Made by a program: the position numbers and the translations under genes
Shown here: positions 14,938 through 24,647 of the stretch, piece by piece
How positions within the stretch are numbered: the first letter of the stretch is position 1
Layout of the letters: each line of letters begins with the position of its first letter
The notes under the pieces: generated by a model
Databases searched by the model: none
What the model was told of the DNA's origin: nothing
Seen by the model: only the letters and a program-made list of their open reading frames with translations
DNA from: Methylicorpusculum oleiharenae
GTDB taxonomy: Bacteria; Pseudomonadota; Gammaproteobacteria; Methylococcales; Methylomonadaceae
Direction: 5' to 3'
NCBI RefSeq assembly: GCF_009828925.2
Contig: NZ_WUTY02000001.1
Coordinates: 3,936,492 to 4,000,491, forward strand
Length of the DNA stretch: 64,000 bases

Positions 14938-17322
14938 TTACAAATTGTGATAGCGATTCATATCCAGAAGCCCGGCTTCCAATCCTCTTTCTTTTCGATG
15001 CTCACGATTAAACCAGTCTGAATAGGGCCAGATAGCGGAGTTAGTCCTTCGTATTCCCATGTCACTGTAGAATTTTTCCCGGTCAGCCTCAGTTCTGGTC
15101 GTTCGTGTCATCTGAATAAATTCGCCGAGCCGGTTTTTATCGACACTAAAGAAAAAATTGGGATAACTGCCGATAAAGCCGGAAACCACTGTTAATGTGT
15201 CGTATTCCGGAACACGGCGGGAATCCTGAAAGAGAATTCTTGATAGACTGCTATAGGCCCTGTTGACAATCAGTGTATATACCAGATCCCCCTGCGGTTC
15301 GCCAGTTTTTACTCGCAGCAAAGACATTTCCGGCAAAGCACTTAACTCAAGACCTTTCAATCTTGCCAGTTGACGCAGTTGGCTATCGACGGAGCGCTGA
15401 ACAGCATTAACACCTGTCCTGACGCAATCGGCTTGCTCGCACCGGTTGATAGTATCGGCCAAACCGGCTGCATTGCCTAATCTCAACCGGACCTGATCAA
15501 AAAATTCTTTTTTATAATCAGTAGTTTGGTATTGGACTGTGGTTTCATGGTCAATATTGAACAAAGGATCAGCGGTCAGCATTCCTTTTGAACCCATATA
15601 CCAGCTGTCATATATAACCTGTCTTTGCATGGCCGGCATAAACCGCAAAAAATTATTTTCGGCATCCTGACGCAGGATATCCATATAGGTTCTGCTGGCT
15701 AATTGATGGCCCGCCGTACCATAAACATTATAACCAGCCACCAATAAGTAATGCAGACGTTCAAGTATCGGGTAATCGACCACCCATCCGGTATGCGGCG
15801 TATCGCCAACCAGACCTTTGGTTACCGTTGCGCTATCGAAATGTCTGAAAACGGTGAGCGCCGCATTCGTATTTTGACCCTCACCGTCCCATATGTTATT
15901 TAAACCAAAACCCTGGCTGCCAGGAAGAACCTGTTCATAAAATTCATTTTTTCTATACAGATATTGCTTGCCGAATTCGTCATATTTGCTCCATCCGAAC
16001 AAACCAATCCCATCGGATTCTTCCCCAGGCAAACCCAATATCTGATTATTTTCAGCTAAAGCCTTGCTGACTTTTTCCGGATCCATCTGGCCCGGCTGAT
16101 TAAAAACAACCCAAAAGTGATCACGGATACTGCCTGTTGCCGCTTCACCGCGGCATACAGGCCCTTTGATAAATCCCGACACAAAATAATAAGCATCATC
16201 CAGCAGAAATTTATATCGTGCTGTCAGAGGTATCTGATGGAATGCTCTAAACGGGTTTGCCGCTATCTCTGCTTTATAGTCCGGTAAATCGGTGACTTCA
16301 AAAGGGGTAGTGAAAAACAGCGCCTCATAACGCTTCATCTTGTCATGGCTTAACTCATAGACAAAATGGTTTTTGTCTACAATCGTCTCAGTCACACGCT
16401 TCAAGCGATAGTAAAAAGGATCCGGCCCAGGATTGTCATAGGGCCGGATAGTGTTAATTTCCACGATAGGTTGCCCTGAAGGCGTTTTAGAACGCACCCA
16501 TTGGAAAAACTCATTATCAGGATGGCCCTTAAAATGAATGTGTCCAATAAACAAATGTTCATACAGGTAACGAAAAACAAGCTTCTGTTTCAGGCTGGAG
16601 CCGTTGAAATAATTTTCCCATTTTTTTACAGCATTAATCGCCTGATTGGACAAGGGTTCCAGAGGTTCCACTTTTGCCCCTTGTTCTAACCATCGCAAAA
16701 TGATGTTCTCCTCTTTCAGAGACAGACCGGGCATGGCGTAAGGCATTCCCCAATTTGGATGCTGATGCTGGTATTGGGTAAATTCATCCATGTTTGGGCA
16801 TTCCAGTGAATGATCAAATCCCAGATCATAATCATTACTCAATTTTCCTGCTACAGGCTGGGGATTAAGGCGTTTCAACTGAATTAACTTAGCCAGAACA
16901 GAATTGTCCAGATTGGCGTCTTTTGAATCATTGCGCTCATTTAATACCGAGTGAAAACCTTTTTTCCTCCAGGCGGCAGTATCTTGAGCATCAACAAATA
17001 AACGAGTTGGATCAGCCGCTTTAAGCCGGGCAAAATCGTAAACAACTTGTTTGCTTGCACCTCTGTCGATGCCGTCGATTGATCCCAGCTTTAACTGGCA
17101 AGGTGCATCGTAACAGCCGTGGCAAACGACACAACGGGAATCGAGTATGGGTTTGACGTCTTTGGAAAAAGAGACGCTTGAAGCAAGCCGCTCATTTGGG
17201 GTAATCAATCTTGTTTTCGGCGCTGAAGGGCCATATAAGGCAGCATAATCGGTGGTTTTATAAAGAACCGATGCACAACCGGAAATAATAAGTAATACAA
17301 GCGGAATCAAATACTTCATCAT
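14938..17322 (-). CDS. cti: Fatty acid cis/trans isomerase
   Basis: Cti converts cis to trans unsaturated acyl chains in membrane phospholipids without a shift of the double bond, stiffening the membrane under solvent or heat stress. It is a periplasmic haem protein. The 794-residue product fits the family length, has an N-terminal hydrophobic segment with possible lipobox ISGC (Cys16), and carries the haem site CVVCHGCYDAPC at about residues 64-75. Motifs typical of the family, such as NWGMPYAMPGLS and the GLNNIWDGEGQNTNAALTVF region, are present. It stands alone, 155 bp beyond the right end of the satellite element. Confidence 0.93.
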   Translation of the reverse strand: MMKYLIPLVLLIISGCASVLYKTTDYAALYGPSAPKTRLITPNERLASSVSFSKDVKPILDSRCVVCHGCYDAPCQLKLGSIDGIDRGASKQVVYDFARLKAADPTRLFVDAQDTAAWRKKGFHSVLNERNDSKDANLDNSVLAKLIQLKRLNPQPVAGKLSNDYDLGFDHSLECPNMDEFTQYQHQHPNWGMPYAMPGLSLKEENIILRWLEQGAKVEPLEPLSNQAINAVKKWENYFNGSSLKQKLVFRYLYEHLFIGHIHFKGHPDNEFFQWVRSKTPSGQPIVEINTIRPYDNPGPDPFYYRLKRVTETIVDKNHFVYELSHDKMKRYEALFFTTPFEVTDLPDYKAEIAANPFRAFHQIPLTARYKFLLDDAYYFVSGFIKGPVCRGEAATGSIRDHFWVVFNQPGQMDPEKVSKALAENNQILGLPGEESDGIGLFGWSKYDEFGKQYLYRKNEFYEQVLPGSQGFGLNNIWDGEGQNTNAALTVFRHFDSATVTKGLVGDTPHTGWVVDYPILERLHYLLVAGYNVYGTAGHQLASRTYMDILRQDAENNFLRFMPAMQRQVIYDSWYMGSKGMLTADPLFNIDHETTVQYQTTDYKKEFFDQVRLRLGNAAGLADTINRCEQADCVRTGVNAVQRSVDSQLRQLARLKGLELSALPEMSLLRVKTGEPQGDLVYTLIVNRAYSSLSRILFQDSRRVPEYDTLTVVSGFIGSYPNFFFSVDKNRLGEFIQMTRTTRTEADREKFYSDMGIRRTNSAIWPYSDWFNREHRKERGLEAGLLDMNRYHNL

Positions 17323-17449
17323 TTCAAATAGGCCCAGTTTTAAAATATGGAAAATTACCGGTCTGATCAGCCAATTGATTCCAATTGGGGCTTATTATCT
17401 GTTCTGTCATCGAATATATCAACAACCCAGGTTCCTGTGTTGCTAACAC

Positions 17450-17899
17450 TTAACATTCCAGGGTCGTGACAATCGGTGATTGCCCCTTCTCTTCCTCCTC
17501 AAACATAGGCCTAGAAATTATAGTCCAGGAGTCGGTTCCGATCGGCGTGCGTTGGAGCCGCACTCGAGTCCTGCGATTTCCAATGAGTTCCCGTGGAGGT
17601 GAAGGATACGCCGTACCTCCTGATACGAAGAAGGCTGGCATTCTTGTGATAAACGTGTAAAACAACAAAATTTCAACCGTGGCGACAAAGATCGTAGCCG
17701 GATACTGTTCCGGCCTTATCCCCAGTGCCTTGGAAACGGCAGCCAAGGCATGCCGCCGATCTGCACACCAAAGTACATCATCGTTCCCAAACATGCCGAG
17801 CTGTTCTCGCTTACGCATTGGCGGAATACGCTGTCCACACGCTCGCAATCTTCGGTAATGTTGATCAATTTCCTCTTCTGTAAAATGGGGTTGGAGCAT
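17450..17899 (-). CDS. Chimeric ORF of unknown function containing a pasted gene fragment
   Basis: A 149-residue open frame. Its first 70 residues (with TEEEIDQHYRRLRACGQRI and DVLWCADRRHALAAVSKALG) and its last 55 residues (with RRTRVRLQRTPIGTDSW) look protein-like, but I recognise neither. Between them 17624-17691 is a 66/68-base match to repeat 2 of the lipoprotein gene at 893-960, here in antisense. The whole may be a composite of debris rather than a working gene. It lies between cti and the beta-barrel gene. Confidence 0.35.
   Translation of the reverse strand: MLQPHFTEEEIDQHYRRLRACGQRIPPMRKREQLGMFGNDDVLWCADRRHALAAVSKALGIRPEQYPATIFVATVEILLFYTFITRMPAFFVSGGTAYPSPPRELIGNRRTRVRLQRTPIGTDSWTIISRPMFEEEEKGQSPIVTTLEC
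17624..17691 (+). repeat. 68-bp copy of part of the triple-repeat lipoprotein gene
   Basis: Bases 17624-17691 match 893-960 at 66 of 68 positions in the same orientation, with sharp loss of similarity on both sides. The two differences are both C/T or A/G changes. Confidence 0.85.
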
Positions 17900-17991
17900 G
17901 TCTTTGAAACTGTAAAATCGTCCGTTATTCCCCTATCATTTTCCGCATGCTTGACCGCGCTCGGTATAGCTAGGTTAGAAACAACCGTCAT

Positions 17992-18795
17992 TCAGAAAAA
18001 ATACCCGACACGGAGCTGTGTCTTGACTTCATATAAATCCAGATCATCGATGATCGGATATGAAACTTCAATCGATGAAATTAAGTCGCCCCAACGTTTA
18101 CCGTAGGTCACATCGATTGGCAAGAACCATTTTTTGTTATTGAAGTTGTAACGAATATCGGCATTGCTTAAAAAAGTCAAAAATTGAACTTTCGGTAGAC
18201 CGACATGAAGAGTCGGCTGAATGCGAAGCACACTGATTGCTGAACTCGAAGGATCTCCGCCTATATCAAAATTGTACTGCAACTGCGGCGCGATAAAGCT
18301 GCCGGAACTGATTTCCGGCAGCATTACTCGACCGCCGCCGCCAATCAATAACTGGTATTTTCCGGTACCGAATCGATCATCGGATGCGGTAGGAAAAATA
18401 CCTCGAACGCCACTGCCCATTGCAAAACGCGAATTGAACGTATGAATCAGGCCCATTTGGACATCGACATTACCTAATCCCCACTTTCCTTGGTTATCGT
18501 TCGGTAGCGTTTTGTAAATACCGGGAATATCAAAGCGCGTATTCAGTTTCCATTGATCCGACAGATCCCAGGGTTGTTCTGCACGCAACGTTGTCGTGTG
18601 CGATTCCACGCCATCAGACAGATCCCGATAAGTCCAGCGAACATCAACTCTCCCCAGCGGCCTCGTAAAATCCTGTCCGGCATTACCCGCATTTTCATCC
18701 GCCTTAGCTGTCGGCATTGCATATAAAACCGATAATAGAAGAAGCATCATCATCAAAAAAAAGTGAGTTGATACATTCCATGAGTCCATAATCAT
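17992..18795 (-). CDS. Predicted outer-membrane beta-barrel protein
   Basis: The 267-residue product has a signal peptide ending about AMPTAKA, then alternating strands rich in aromatic residues at regular spacing and a C-terminal YFF, the usual ending for outer-membrane barrels. Glycine-rich turns such as GKYQLLIGGGGRVML are seen. It may belong to the transporter/porin-like barrels of the phenol MetA type, but I am not certain. The ATG overlaps the stop of the MscS gene (ATGA), so the barrel and the channel are co-translated. Confidence 0.7.
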   Translation of the reverse strand: MIMDSWNVSTHFFLMMMLLLLSVLYAMPTAKADENAGNAGQDFTRPLGRVDVRWTYRDLSDGVESHTTTLRAEQPWDLSDQWKLNTRFDIPGIYKTLPNDNQGKWGLGNVDVQMGLIHTFNSRFAMGSGVRGIFPTASDDRFGTGKYQLLIGGGGRVMLPEISSGSFIAPQLQYNFDIGGDPSSSAISVLRIQPTLHVGLPKVQFLTFLSNADIRYNFNNKKWFLPIDVTYGKRWGDLISSIEVSYPIIDDLDLYEVKTQLRVGYFF

Positions 18796-21221
18796 GCTTC
18801 CGTCCTATCGATTGTGCATTTCAATTTGGATGGTGTTTCGTTCTCCGACTTGACAAGCTCTACTTTGAATGGCTTTGAACTATCCAAATGTATGTCACGC
18901 TGAGGAAACGCAATCTCGATACCTCGTTCGTTAAACAGTTTGACGATGCGATGGCGGATATCGCTCATCACGCGGCGGCGGTTGATTTGTTTCAAATTTC
19001 CGACCCAAAAGTCCAAGGTCAAATTGAGCGCATCGTTACCGAACTCCTCCAGATAGACTTCAGGAGCAGGCGATTTGAGCACCAATCCATGTTCACCGGC
19101 CGCTTGCCCAACCAATAGTAACGCTTCGCGAACCGACGAACCGTAAGCGATGCCGACGGTAATCGAGCAGCGGATAGACTGATCGGAGAGCGTCCAGTTT
19201 GTGACGCTCTTTTCTAAGAAACTGCTGTTCGGTATCAGCATATCGATACCGTCGAAACAATGCACTTGACAACAGCGACTGCCGATATGCGTTATCGTAC
19301 CTCGTACTCCCTCAACATCGACGATATCACCCAACTTAATCGGGCGTTCCACCAATAAGATCAAGCCGCTGATAAAGTTATTGATAATATTTTGCGCGCC
19401 GAACCCGATGCCGATTGCCAATGCGCCACCGAAAAATGTAAATACTGTGAGCGGTATGTGAACTCTAACTAACGCATACACGACGATTGCGATGACTGCG
19501 AATAACGTAAATAACCTTAAGCTTAGCAGTATCCCACTTTCTCGTCCGGGCAGATATTTCAACATCAACTGATTGCCACAATCGGCTATTCTGGCGACTA
19601 GCCATAATCCGATTCCCAAAATCAATAACATACGGACAATCTTGCCAACAGTTACGCTGCGCTGGCTGACAATCTCCCTACCTTCGGCAACGATTTTGTC
19701 GGCAACCGTAAAAAGCTCAAAATCCCACAAGTTACCGACCAAACCGCCAACATTGATATAGAGTTCATTCAGACGTTCGCTTAAAGTAATGCCTTCATAA
19801 CGCAATTGAACCGATTGCTTCAAACTGCGCAGCATCGCATCCAACTCATCAACTTCGCCGGCTATGCGCCGTAAAACCGACTCTTGCAGGGAATAAGCCA
19901 GCCTCTCTCGCTCTGCCAATTCGCGATCGCCGTATTCGGGTTTCCAATCGGCTAGCTTTTTTTCCTGATTGTCCAAAAGGCTGCGCGTTTTATTGAAACT
20001 GGAAAGGAAAAACTGCTGCCATAATATTAATTGATCATGTCCTTTATTAATCTCATCCAATGCATCCTCAAGCGTTTTTGGATCGCTGTCGTTTTCGATT
20101 CGATAGCGTGTTTCCCAAAGATGACGGCGAGCGACCACTATTCTGCCCAACAACCGCATGACCTTGAGCGTCGAACTCGATGCCTCGGCTTCGATGACTT
20201 GCGTACTTAATGCGGACTTCAATCGTTCGATATTATGCTTCTGCTGTTCGGCCACCTCCGGAAGTAGGGCGCTGGAGAATGCCTCAGCCTCCCGTATTCG
20301 CTCGCTGGTTTGATGCCATTGCTTCTGAAGCATCCGATCACTTTCAATCGCTTGCTGAGTTTCTTTATCCAATTCAAACTGCAGCTGAGTTAAGACCGCT
20401 AGCTTGGCGTCGCGATCCTGTTCGCTAAGAGGCGATACCAAACTTGCGGTCCTCACTTGGCGAAGCAGCAGTTCATTTTGACCACTGCGCAAACTCAACA
20501 TTTCGTCCCGAAGTTCGCGCTCGGTATCGATTGATGCGACGCGCGCTTGATCAAATTGATTGCGAAGCGCGCTCAGATCCCTATACCAACGCAAACGGTC
20601 AGCCGCTGCAGGTAAGGCCGCTTCCAGTTGTTCTTGAGCTTTCCTTAACGCCTGTTCGGAACTACGAAGCGCAAGCCGTCGAGATTCTAAGAGACTGGCA
20701 TACATCGCTTGTTCGATACGGACTGCTTCGATTTCTCGCTCCTTGGCTCGCAGCTGCTTCCATAAATCATCGACAAAATCGACAGAATAAGGTCCGGGGT
20801 CCGGAAAACCCAACCAAGCCGATGCTTGCTGATTAAAATCTTGCCGAGCAATGCGCACAGCATTCAATTTATTCAAAGCATCAAGATGAGTTTCATAGGT
20901 ATTGGCGATCAGGTTAAGCAATCGCTTGTACTCTGACCATTCGTCGCCATCCGCTTCCGGAGGGGCCGCCAAGCCATCGGCAGCCAGAGTGGACAGATGG
21001 CTTTGTATTTGTGCAAGCCTTGACTTGATTGAGGCTATGCGTTCGTCGCCGGTCGCATCCACACCCTTGCGCACCGCCGAATCACCTGCACCCCAAGCAT
21101 AAGGAATCAGCAAAGTCAAACAAACAACGACAACCAAACGCACCGACACCCGAGAAGTCAATCCTGTTTGAATCGCATTTCTCGGATCCGCTCGCAATTT
21201 GTTCGAATTAAGATTATTCAT
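18792..21221 (-). CDS. Large MscS-family mechanosensitive channel
   Basis: The 809-residue protein has a signal-like N-terminus, a long periplasmic coiled-coil domain (about 60-480, heptad-rich and Leu/Glu/Gln-rich), several membrane helices (about 520-620) and a C-terminal MscS core. The pore helix and beta domain are seen in IGIGFGAQNIINNFISGLIL followed by LVERPIKLGDIVDVEGVRGT and DGIDMLIPNSSFLE. This layout is like MscK/MscM-type channels, which relieve osmotic downshock. The downstream outer-membrane barrel gene is translationally coupled, which is unusual for such channels. Confidence 0.9.
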   Translation of the reverse strand: MNNLNSNKLRADPRNAIQTGLTSRVSVRLVVVVCLTLLIPYAWGAGDSAVRKGVDATGDERIASIKSRLAQIQSHLSTLAADGLAAPPEADGDEWSEYKRLLNLIANTYETHLDALNKLNAVRIARQDFNQQASAWLGFPDPGPYSVDFVDDLWKQLRAKEREIEAVRIEQAMYASLLESRRLALRSSEQALRKAQEQLEAALPAAADRLRWYRDLSALRNQFDQARVASIDTERELRDEMLSLRSGQNELLLRQVRTASLVSPLSEQDRDAKLAVLTQLQFELDKETQQAIESDRMLQKQWHQTSERIREAEAFSSALLPEVAEQQKHNIERLKSALSTQVIEAEASSSTLKVMRLLGRIVVARRHLWETRYRIENDSDPKTLEDALDEINKGHDQLILWQQFFLSSFNKTRSLLDNQEKKLADWKPEYGDRELAERERLAYSLQESVLRRIAGEVDELDAMLRSLKQSVQLRYEGITLSERLNELYINVGGLVGNLWDFELFTVADKIVAEGREIVSQRSVTVGKIVRMLLILGIGLWLVARIADCGNQLMLKYLPGRESGILLSLRLFTLFAVIAIVVYALVRVHIPLTVFTFFGGALAIGIGFGAQNIINNFISGLILLVERPIKLGDIVDVEGVRGTITHIGSRCCQVHCFDGIDMLIPNSSFLEKSVTNWTLSDQSIRCSITVGIAYGSSVREALLLVGQAAGEHGLVLKSPAPEVYLEEFGNDALNLTLDFWVGNLKQINRRRVMSDIRHRIVKLFNERGIEIAFPQRDIHLDSSKPFKVELVKSENETPSKLKCTIDRTEA

Positions 21222-21799
21222 TCAGTTAACCGACTGGTTCATAAATTTGCCCATCAAAATCAATATGGGGCTGGGTCTTGCAATCAAGCGTTTTTGAGCG
21301 AAGTTCTTTTGAAGGCTCTGCTGAAAGAAAAATAATGTGCATTTTTACACTGTGTAATTACCCGCCTCATAAATGCCTTCTTCAGTACCTTACTTGGAAT
21401 TTGGGAATGCTTCAACCTCAGAACTTTGGAAGTACGATCTTTTTAGGACTGAAGCTATGGTCTACGTAGACGACAAAAAAATCACCATGAAACGCAGTCG
21501 CTTAAATTTTGGAGGGTGCCACAGGCACACAAACTGACGGTGATACGTGGGCGGAGTTGCTCGTAGTAGCGAGGAACCATTTGTACTCTAAAGGGCAAAA
21601 ATAATGAATGTGGACAGATTTTTGCCCCTGCAAAATCTGTATTTCCGCCATCCGTGGCGGCCAGCGAAGGCGCAACATCAGGCAGTCTTTATTGCTATCG
21701 CAACTGTTAAAAAGCAGCAGGATGAGGTGAGCGAGGCAAAGCCATTTATCATTAAGTTGCTCAAGTTATGCGGCATCAGATCTCAGCCAGGACTATCAG

Positions 21800-22705
21800 A
21801 TGAGCACACCGACCCAAACCAGTTTTGCTGAACTTGAATACGCCAGTAAAAAGCGCCAAACCCGGCGGGAAAAGTTTCTGGCGGAAATGGAGCAAGTGGT
21901 GCCATGGGCGTTATTGTTACTCCAGCTCGAACCCCATTACCCGCAAAGCAGTCGCCGAGGCCGACAACCGATGTCATTGGATTGCATGTTGCGCATCCAC
22001 TGCATGCAACAATGGTTCAGATATTCGGATCGTCAAATGGAAGATGCATTGTATGAAATCGACAGCATCCGTCGTTTTGCCGGCTTCGGCAGTGTCACCG
22101 AAGCACTGCCGGACGAGACGACGATTCTGAATTTTCGGCATTGGCTAAAGCACAAGCTGACGGAGGTGCTATTAACGAACACCTGAAGGATCAAGGCTTG
22201 TTGGTTTCCAATAGCGTGACGGTGACGGCGGCGAAAACCACTGACAACGCGGAACTGCCCAAGCTACTGCGCGAAGACGATCAAGTCATCTTTGGGGATG
22301 CTGGTTACACCAGCGATGAGTATAAAAAAGGCTCACGCCATCAGGGTCTCAGCTGGTGCGTCAACGACAAACGCAAGCCCGGTAAAAAACCTGTCGAGCA
22401 GCCAACTTAAGCGCAACCGCCAATACTCGCCTGTCCGCGCCAGAGTTGAGCATATTTTTCGAATCATCAAATGCCAATTCGGCTTTCGCAAAACGCGTTA
22501 TCGGGGCTTGGAGAAAAACACCGTCCAAGTGAATTGGCTGGTGGGATTGGCAAATTTGTATCTGTTGCGCCGCCAATTGATGGAGGCCTATAGGCCGAAA
22601 TCCGTCTACCGTGCGCCCAAACGCGCTAGACGGCGACAAAAGGTGGTGAATGAGGGCTATTTGCCCAAACCATCCGCCGCATTTTTTAAAAATACTGCGT
22701 TTTAG
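21800..22705 (+). pseudogene. Decayed IS5-family transposase
   Basis: Three frames carry successive parts of an IS5-type transposase. 21800-22186 holds the N-terminus with MSLDCMLRIHCMQQWFRYSD and PDETTILNFRHWLKHKLTEV. The middle resumes at about 22170 with INEHLKDQGLLV and contains [11 protein letters not shown]. The third part, from about 22400, has the DDE glutamate region [19 protein letters not shown]. Besides two frameshifts, about 50-60 residues between GLLV and SVTVTAA are lost, including the first catalytic Asp. It cannot be active. The gap 21222-21799 before it shows no other gene I can support. Confidence 0.85.
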
Positions 22706-22735
22706 CAGACAGGAATGGCTAGGATTATGATTTGT

Positions 22736-23080
22736 TCAGCGATTCCCTAAAGTACCCATCGTGTTACGCAGATTGGTTTCATAGTCGCGAGGGTCGATGC
22801 GGGCAAGCAGATCGCCTTTTTTGACGGGTTGACCTTCCTTGACCGGTAATTCAATCAAGGGGCCTGACACCTGAAAAGCAAGATCGACACGATCCGAAGC
22901 TCTTACGGTCCCTGGCATTTTTAGGGATTTATCGGAGGAGATGTCACCAATTGTTAGTAACTTAAGGGGTCTAACCGGCGGCTCATTGGCTACCGTGTCT
23001 TGTTGTTCCTGACAACCCTTCAAAACCACGGTACTGCAAAATACCAACGCCGACAAAAACGTTTTTTTCCGATTCTTCAT
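22736..23080 (-). pseudogene. Truncated RND efflux membrane-fusion protein
   Basis: 114 residues remain: a lipoprotein signal ending VVLKGC, the segment PGTVRASDRVDLAFQVSGPL and the lipoyl/hairpin start GQPVKKGDLLARIDPRDYE. Full adaptors have about 350-400 residues. The frame runs into the end of the IS5-type element (GTTCAGCGATTCCCTA, 22736-22751) and stops. The IS has therefore removed the rest of the gene, and no partner pump gene is present. Confidence 0.85.
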
Positions 23081-23098
23081 CCTGATGCAGATTGTTAA

Positions 23099-23275
23099 TG
23101 TGTTGCCGTAGAGATTGTCTTGATTCTGATAATTGTCTATACCCCTTGGGGACAATTCGTTTTTGGCACTGCCCCTTTTGCCCCGGAATTTTGGTTGTTC
23201 ATGATGCCTTGTGCAATCGGAATGCTGCTGCTTGTGGAAGAACGAAAATGGCTGGTTGTTCGCTGGAACCACTAA
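23099..23275 (+). pseudogene. C-terminal remnant of a P-type cation ATPase
   Basis: Plus-strand codons read YTPWGQFVFGTAPF, then FWLFMMPCAIGMLLLVEERK and WLVVRWNH before a stop. That is the last membrane helix and tail of cation-transporting E1-E2 ATPases, which commonly end in LLVEE-RKW. A stop codon in frame at 23096-23098 and the start of the divergent adaptor gene show that the rest is gone. Only about 58 codons remain. Confidence 0.65.
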
Positions 23276-23404
23276 TTTATTCAGCAACTCATTACCCAAT
23301 AGCTCTCTTCAAGCTCAAACAGCAGAGCTTCAAATGCATTAAAATGAAATAAACCGCACCAAGCTATGTGGATGAATTTTTCGAACCGACAGGAGTATCA
23401 AAGC

Positions 23405-24061
23405 ATGAATGACTTTTTCAGCCCTCAGCAACGCCAAATGCAGGACGAGCACGACACACGCAAATTGGCGGACAGACTGCAGCAGATCATCGTTGAACGG
23501 CACGTCAATGAGCAACATCAACCCTTTATAGAAAGCCGGGATTTTTTCTTTCTTACCACGATTGATCATAGAGGCTACCCCACCTGTTCTTATAAGGGCG
23601 GCAATCCAGGTCTTGTAAGAGTGGTCAATCCCGGTGAACTGGCTTTTCCCAGCTACGACGGCAATGGCATGTTTCTTTCAATGGGCAATATTCAGGGCAA
23701 TGCCAAAATCGGCATGCTGTTTATCGATTTTGAAACACCGCACCGTATACGCGTTCATGGCGATGCATCCACGCATTCAGACGATTCTCTTTTAGCGGAA
23801 TATCCGGGTGCAGAATTGATTGTCCGGGTAAAAATAAGTGAACTCTTCATCAACTGTCCACGTTATATCCATAGAATGAGCCGCATCGCCTCGTCAAGCT
23901 ATGTCCCTCAGGAGGATAAGGAAACACCCCTGCCCCAGTGGAAACGCATCGATCTATTGCAAGATGCGTTACCCGCCTGTGACCGGCACATTGCCGAGCG
24001 TTTGGGCGGCATCATCACTATCGAAGAATATAGCGATAGGGTCGTCAAAAGTGATGATTGA
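23405..24061 (+). CDS. Pyridoxamine 5'-phosphate oxidase-family protein
   Basis: The 218-residue protein has the split-barrel flavin-binding fold of the PPOX family: FFFLTTIDHRGYPTCSYKGG near the N-terminus, LAFPSYDGNGMFLSMGNI, and IGMLFIDFETPHRIRVHGDA. Members include flavin- and haem-binding oxidoreductases, so the substrate cannot be told. AGGAG 10 bases before ATG 23405 fixes the start; an upstream in-frame start lacks such a site. Confidence 0.82.
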   Translation: MNDFFSPQQRQMQDEHDTRKLADRLQQIIVERHVNEQHQPFIESRDFFFLTTIDHRGYPTCSYKGGNPGLVRVVNPGELAFPSYDGNGMFLSMGNIQGNAKIGMLFIDFETPHRIRVHGDASTHSDDSLLAEYPGAELIVRVKISELFINCPRYIHRMSRIASSSYVPQEDKETPLPQWKRIDLLQDALPACDRHIAERLGGIITIEEYSDRVVKSDD

Positions 24062-24341
24062 TTTTTGAGGCTGGAATATACCCATATATGGACTTCGTAG
24101 ATCGAAATTCGGCACCGGGGTGCCCGTCAAAGGACACCGTAAAACCATCCCTGTAGGCTTTATGCCAGCATCCATGCTGGCAAAGCCTTTGCCGAACATT
24201 CGCTGAAAATCTTGGAAACGGAGCTTTAGCGAAGTGAAGATTTTTAGTCCCCGATAGCCGTAGCGCCGGGCGGGTTTTCGTAGCGTGCGGAGAAAACCTG
24301 CAAGGCATCGCGAAACGGCGTTAAGTCATGCGAGAGCCAAT

Positions 24342-24367
24342 GTTTCGACCCCTTGTTGGGTCGAAAC
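24342..24367. other. Hairpin with perfect 10-bp stem
   Basis: GTTTCGACCC and its exact complement GGGTCGAAAC flank six bases. It lies within the gene-poor stretch 24062-24647, where I find only short hairpins and no supported ORF. Confidence 0.45.
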
Positions 24368-24647
24368 GAGGCGACGCGGACGAATCGGGGCCGCCGGAGG
24401 CATCAGTGGTCGCGTAATTTTTGCTGCTTGATTGGGCTGGGATGCCCAAAACAAGCTTTCGCAAAAATAGCGACTCCCCGACTGTTGCCTCCTTAGGCAC
24501 TGCCGAAATTTGAAGTGCGAAACGTATAAAATCAATACGGCTAATGGACCACTAAATTTTAGTGCTGCGCCTTAAAAGTTTCACTCTACAAATAGTTATC
24601 TGTAAAATCCACCGCTTTATTATTGTTGTCAAAGGAGCAACAGCCAA

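Noticed and set aside
21604-21831. Open frame before the IS5-type transposase
   Set aside because: It overlaps the transposase start in another frame and has no recognisable protein features.
23161-23180. Sigma-54 promoter-like TGGCAC...TTGC
   Set aside because: Spacing between the two elements is too long, and the sequence is codons of the ATPase remnant.
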